A DNA stretch of 64,000 nt, from positions 124,001 through 188,000 of the forward strand of contig NZ_JAEKMI010000007.1 in NCBI RefSeq assembly GCF_020217485.1, in the 5' to 3' direction. The notes beneath the pieces are model-generated. The model saw nothing but the letters and a program-made list of their open reading frames with translations. It was not told where the DNA came from and did not search any database. Positions 60,601 to 64,000 of the stretch are shown here, piece after piece. Positions within the stretch are counted from its first letter, which is position 1. The number at the start of each line of letters is the position of its first letter. The stretch comes from Mycobacterium sp. WUMAC-067. GTDB lineage: Bacteria; Actinomycetota; Actinomycetes; Mycobacteriales; Mycobacteriaceae. The translations under genes and the position numbers were made by a program.

Positions 60601-61020
60601 GCCTGGCACCCTAGCCGCTGGGCCGTCGTCCGTGTGGCGGAGTCCTGTGTCGGCGCGCGGCGGCATGGCCGGCGCCCCAGGCCCCGCCGTCGGATCCAGC
60701 CGATCGTGGTCGCGAATTACCTTGTGCGACGGCATGTTTAGCCCCGAATCCTGAGCCAGCAAAGCTAGGCGGACGCGTATGCGCGCTCATATAGGAACAT
60801 ATATGACTCCAATCATATTGGATTATAGCGAGATTCATGCCGAATCCAAAAGTGGCAGCGTTTGTGGCCAGCTAAATGAATAGTTGTCCAACCGGCCATG
60901 AAATAGCGGCCCGCAGGCTGTCATCATCCGAGGTCACCGGCCTAACGTGACGAGCGTCGAACTCGGTGCCGGTGACGGGCGCCGAAAGCTGGTTAATTGA
61001 AAGGGTTTTGAGGACTCACC
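60601..61020. promoter_or_regulatory. AT-rich intergenic region upstream of the PE-PPE pair
   Basis: 420 bases without a gene. It includes a strikingly AT-rich stretch (about 60775-60850) with two palindromes (annotated separately). The PE gene start has AAGGGTTTTGAGGA just upstream. The region also serves lpqG in the other direction. Confidence 0.6.
60788..60822. repeat. Two adjacent palindromes, candidate operator
   Basis: CATATA and TATATG (60788-60793, 60800-60805) form a perfect 6-base inverted repeat with a 6-base spacer. Two bases later TCCAAT-CAT-ATTGGA (60808-60822) is a perfect 15-base palindrome. They sit in the most AT-rich part of the window, about 200 bases before the PE gene. 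Confidence 0.6.
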
Positions 61021-61320
61021 ATGTCGTTTCTGATGGCACAGCCGGAAATACTGGATGCGGCTTCGCGTGATCTGCACGGCATCAATGCCGCAGTGCAGGA
61101 AAACAATTCGGCGTTGATCGCGACGACGACCGCGGTGGCCCCCGCCGCCGCCGATGTGGTGTCGATATTGACGGCCGCACGGTTCTCCCGGCACGGACAG
61201 CTCTTCCAGGAGATCAGTGCGCAGGCAGCTCTGATGCGAGAGCAGTTGGCGACGACGCTTGGCATCAGCGCCGGTTCGTACGCCGCCACGGAATTGGCCA
61301 ACGCCGCCGCGGTCGGTTAG
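61021..61320 (+). CDS. PE32: PE-family protein (PE32-type)
   Basis: A 99-residue PE domain only, beginning [18 protein letters not shown] with the family Pro-Glu at 8-9. The C-terminal secretion motif YxxxE is seen as YAATE. PE proteins pair with PPE proteins as helical heterodimers and are exported by type VII (ESX) systems. It is 11 bases upstream of a PPE gene. Position after lpqG corresponds to PE32 (Rv3622c), but exact orthology is by synteny. Confidence 0.92.
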   Translation: MSFLMAQPEILDAASRDLHGINAAVQENNSALIATTTAVAPAAADVVSILTAARFSRHGQLFQEISAQAALMREQLATTLGISAGSYAATELANAAAVG

Positions 61321-61331
61321 GCGAGGACCCG

Positions 61332-62570
61332 ATGCTGGACTTCGCGGAGTTACCGCCGGAGATCAACTCCGCGCTGATGTATTCGGGGCCCGGTTCGGGG
61401 CCGCTACTCGCCGCCGCGGCGGCCTGGAGTGGATTGGCCGCCGGCCTGCATTCCGCGGCATCCTCGTATGGGTCGGTGATCGCGGGCCTCGAGGGCGGAC
61501 CATGGCAGGGGCCGGCCGCGGCATCCATGCTCGCCGCGGCCGTGCCGCAACTGGTGTGGCTCAGCGGCACGGGTGGGCAGGCCGAACAGGCGGCGCATCA
61601 AGCCGTGGCGGCGGCCGGTGCCTACGAGGCGGCGTTCGCCGAAACGGTGCCGCCACCGGTGATCGCGGCGAACCGGGCGTTGCTGATGGAGTTGCTGGCG
61701 ACGAACTTCCTCGGGCAGAACACCCCGGCGATTGCGGCCACCGAGGCGCAATACGGCGAGATGTGGGCCCAGGACGCTGCCGCGATGTACGAATATGCCG
61801 GCGCCTCGGCGGCGGCGTCGACATTGCCGGCGTTCGAGTTGGCGGCGCCCACCACGAACCCGACCGGCGTCGCGGGTCAGGCCGCTGCGGTGGCCCAGGC
61901 GGCCGGCGCCACCGGCAGCAACAGCGGGCAGGGCCTGGACGCGGTGCCCCAAGCCCTTTCGGCGCTGGCGGGGTCGACGAACACGTCCCCGTCGTCCGCC
62001 AATCCCACGCTGTCCTTGGGAGGGTTCGGCCTGAACCCGGAGGGCGATGGGATCGTCGTCGGGGGTCCGCTGGGTGACCTGTTGGAGGGACTGACCGGGT
62101 CGCAAACCTTGGACGCCAGCACGCCTTTTGACGCGTTCATCCGATTGATTTCGCCGACGCGGTTGTTCACCACCGCGTTCAAGGACATCCAAAGCCTCGC
62201 GCAGGGCTTCATGCCCGCCGCGAAGTCCGCCGCCGAGGGCGTCGCCAAGGCCGCAGAAGCGGCCCTTCCCGCCGTTTCGGGTGCGGGCCTGGGCTCGATC
62301 GGCGCAATCGGCGGAGCCGTCGGCAAGGCGGCGTCGATCGGCGGGTTATCGGTGCCCGCCGCCTGGGCGAGCGCGGCCCCGGCACCGACGGTCGCCGTGG
62401 CGCTCAACGGTGCCTCCGCCGCGGGGGCCGTCGAACGTGCCACGAACGCGGTGGGCGGGGTGCCGATGGTGCCCGCCGCCGGGGCGGGGCGCGGCGTCGC
62501 GGCCCACTTCGTCACTCCCCGATACGGTTTCAAGCCCACGGTCATCGCGCAGCCCCCCGCGGGTGGGTGA
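61332..62570 (+). CDS. PPE65: PPE-family protein, SVP subgroup (PPE65-type)
   Basis: A 412-residue PPE protein. It begins [19 protein letters not shown], with Pro-Pro-Glu at 8-10 and the WxG-type GGPWQGPAA turn around 56-64. The C-terminal [12 protein letters not shown] is the PPE-SVP signature (G-x-x-SVP-x-x-W), followed by [11 protein letters not shown]. It should form a complex with the PE protein encoded 11 bases upstream. The length matches PPE65 (413 residues). No EsxV/W-type genes follow it here. Confidence 0.93.
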   Translation: MLDFAELPPEINSALMYSGPGSGPLLAAAAAWSGLAAGLHSAASSYGSVIAGLEGGPWQGPAAASMLAAAVPQLVWLSGTGGQAEQAAHQAVAAAGAYEAAFAETVPPPVIAANRALLMELLATNFLGQNTPAIAATEAQYGEMWAQDAAAMYEYAGASAAASTLPAFELAAPTTNPTGVAGQAAAVAQAAGATGSNSGQGLDAVPQALSALAGSTNTSPSSANPTLSLGGFGLNPEGDGIVVGGPLGDLLEGLTGSQTLDASTPFDAFIRLISPTRLFTTAFKDIQSLAQGFMPAAKSAAEGVAKAAEAALPAVSGAGLGSIGAIGGAVGKAASIGGLSVPAAWASAAPAPTVAVALNGASAAGAVERATNAVGGVPMVPAAGAGRGVAAHFVTPRYGFKPTVIAQPPAGG

Positions 62571-62574
62571 TGCG

Positions 62575-64000
62575 TCAGAAGGGTGGGTCGTCGGGTAGGG
62601 GCTGCAGGGTGGGTTGGTCGGGTTCCCAGTCGGGGGGCAGTTCTTCGGGTTCTCGGGGGTCGTTGACCCAGGTGCAGTAGGGGCTGGTACTCGGTGTTCC
62701 CTTGAACAGGAACAGCATGTCGCGCATGTGGTTTCGGAACTTGCGTGCCGCGATTTCGTCTTTGCGGTCCTGTTCGAGTCGACGGCGGGCCTCGTTGATC
62801 GGGCGCTGCTCGCGATTGTGGGTGCGCGCCTGGGTGATTCGCGCGCTGCGCTGCCGGGATCGGCTGCGTCGTCTCGGCTCGGGGGCGGCGCAGGCCGGGG
62901 CGCGCGCCGCCGGAAACAAATCCGCACCCGCCGGCGAGGTCCGATAGGTGTTGCCGGTCGGCGAGGCCCAGATCACGGTTCCATCGGCCAACTGTTTGTC
63001 GCGCCAGCCCCCGAAGGTTTTGAGCCGATGATGCTGGCGGCACAGACATTTCAAGTTCTCCGCGACGGTGCGCCCACCCGCCCGCGGATTTTGATGGTTG
63101 AACGGAATGGTGTGGTCGACATCGCAGATCATCGCCGGGCGGGAGCATCCGGGGAAGCGGCAGGTGAGATCGCGGCAGCGCACGAACCGCTCCAGCGCCG
63201 CCGACGGTTGATAGCGCAAGGCCTCGACCGGACTGGTCACCGGGTTGGCCACCAGCACCGACGCGGCGGCCGCCAACCGGCGCACCTGATCGGCATCGAT
63301 GACGCCATAGCCCTCCAGATAGCCGGGCTCAGCCCCATCGGCGTAGACGGTCTGCTCGCCGGCCACCACGTTGACGACCACCCGCGCCCCGGTCGGCTCA
63401 CCTTCGCGAGCGTGCTCGCCGGCCCGGGTGGGGCAGTCGGCTTGTCCACACGCACAACCCAACCCGCGGCCGTCGGCCAGCGCCGACAGTGCGTCGGCGC
63501 GGCGCTGATCCATCGTCCGTGGATCGGCCGGGCACACCTGCTTGGCGAGTTGGGACAGCCGGCGATCAAAGGCCGTCGCGGCGGCGGCCGCCACCGAACC
63601 GCGGATCTCGGCCATCCCGTTGTCCGCGGCGCTGATGGCGACGTAACGGTCCTCCTCGGCGGCCACCCGACGCTCCCGGGCGGCGTCGGGATCGGCGACC
63701 CGCACCGCGGCATCAACCGCGTTGACGATCCGCTGCCGCGACCAACTGTGCCAATTCCCGATCCGGGCGGCCAACGACTCATCGAGCGTGGCGATCACCT
63801 CCGGGTCGGTGACCAGATCGGTGCGGGTGATGACCAAACGCACCGTGCGCCAATCCGTTCGCCCCTCGGCCAACAGCGCCGCCACCCGTGGCAGGCGGGT
63901 ATCGAGCGCCTCGGCGTGCGACACCAGGAAACTGGCACCCATCGCAGACAGGTTCATCACCGCGGCGACCTCGGCGGCGGTCTGCTCGAAGCCGTCGATC
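62575..64000 (-). CDS. DUF222/HNH endonuclease-like protein (13E12 type), 5' end beyond window
   Basis: The C-terminal 475 codons of a 13E12-repeat-type protein. The DUF222 domain is in the N-terminal part, and the HNH motif is DVDHTIPFNHQNP...ENLKCLCRQHHRLK. Cysteines around GCACGQADCPTRAG and CRDLTCRFPGC are typical. The reading frame is open through base 63999 without a stop, so the true start is outside; an apparent start at 63960 lies inside the domain. Genes of this family are multi-copy in mycobacteria and often sit at variable loci. Function is unknown; they are possibly mobile-element-derived. Confidence 0.88.
   Translation of the reverse strand, partial: IDGFEQTAAEVAAVMNLSAMGASFLVSHAEALDTRLPRVAALLAEGRTDWRTVRLVITRTDLVTDPEVIATLDESLAARIGNWHSWSRQRIVNAVDAAVRVADPDAARERRVAAEEDRYVAISAADNGMAEIRGSVAAAAATAFDRRLSQLAKQVCPADPRTMDQRRADALSALADGRGLGCACGQADCPTRAGEHAREGEPTGARVVVNVVAGEQTVYADGAEPGYLEGYGVIDADQVRRLAAAASVLVANPVTSPVEALRYQPSAALERFVRCRDLTCRFPGCSRPAMICDVDHTIPFNHQNPRAGGRTVAENLKCLCRQHHRLKTFGGWRDKQLADGTVIWASPTGNTYRTSPAGADLFPAARAPACAAPEPRRRSRSRQRSARITQARTHNREQRPINEARRRLEQDRKDEIAARKFRNHMRDMLFLFKGTPSTSPYCTWVNDPREPEELPPDWEPDQPTLQPLPDDPPF

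Overview
The window is chromosomal DNA from a high-GC actinomycete, almost certainly a slow-growing Mycobacterium. The evidence is a PE/PPE gene pair with the PPE-SVP signature, WhiB4, the MarP protease, the PonA2/WhiB4/ArsA-like block, a DUF222/HNH (13E12-type) gene, the Ms1/MTS2823-type and 6C small RNAs, and a gene order that I recognise from memory as the M. tuberculosis Rv3687c to Rv3621c segment in inverted orientation. Protein lengths match the M. tuberculosis family members closely. Species cannot be fixed from the sequence alone; a M. avium-complex-like organism is plausible.

Layout. (1) 1-6.5 kb is the least conserved part. A minus-strand operon encodes a stressosome-type partner-switching module (RsbR, RsbS, RsbT, a SpoIIE/RsbX-like phosphatase, and a truncated RsbU-N-domain protein running off the left edge). 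It is divergent from rsfB, the anti-anti-sigma factor of the SigF system. Then come a DUF6328 membrane protein, a HAD phosphatase, a DUF4193 zinc-ribbon-like protein, a membrane-anchored Mrr-type nuclease and a GAF-ANTAR regulator. (2) 6.6-23 kb: tRNA-Pro(CGG), a cysteine-synthase-like enzyme, a metallophosphoesterase, PonA2, WhiB4, two ArsA-like ATPases, a DUF4177 microprotein, RidA, a metallo-beta-lactamase-fold protein, Crp, Nth, a TlpA-like thioredoxin, a NudL-like Nudix hydrolase, MarP, EphE, a holin-like membrane protein and a secreted trypsin-fold protease. (3) 23-31.7 kb: Acs, a DUF4232 secreted protein, the dppABCD peptide-importer operon and a degenerate Fic-like protein. (4) 31.7-38 kb: two structured small RNAs (Ms1/MTS2823-like and 6C) flank a HAD phosphatase. 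A compact Flp/Tad locus (Ssd/TadZ, TadA, TadB, TadC, Flp-like pilin, TadE-like, TadG-like) follows. (5) 38-48.8 kb: a tandem sensor-domain protein, a MrfA-like helicase, CspA, a hypothetical protein, TopA, a membrane adenylate cyclase, a DNA polymerase III delta'-like protein and tRNA-Thr(CGT). (6) 48.9-60.6 kb: an envelope-glycan cluster (polytopic membrane protein, GalE1, DUF2304 protein, GT2 glycosyltransferase, flippase-like protein). Next are a DUF475/TerC-like protein, inorganic pyrophosphatase, a DacB-like carboxypeptidase, a DUF2342 zinc-peptidase-like protein, TilS, Hpt and the lipoprotein LpqG. (7) 60.6-64 kb: an AT-rich island with two palindromes, a PE-PPE pair without adjacent esx genes, and a DUF222/HNH protein cut by the right edge.

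Functional threads. Stress signalling is prominent: the stressosome module plus RsfB could feed the SigF regulon, and Crp, adenylate cyclase, WhiB4 and GAF-ANTAR add cAMP, redox and RNA-level control. Envelope work is the second theme: PonA2, the DacB-like enzyme, MarP (acid resistance, known to act with PonA/RipA-type enzymes), Dpp peptide recycling and the glycan cluster. The two small RNAs are the most notable non-coding features. Family-level calls come from motifs read in the translated sequence. Links to named M. tuberculosis genes rest on remembered gene order and lengths, not on a search.
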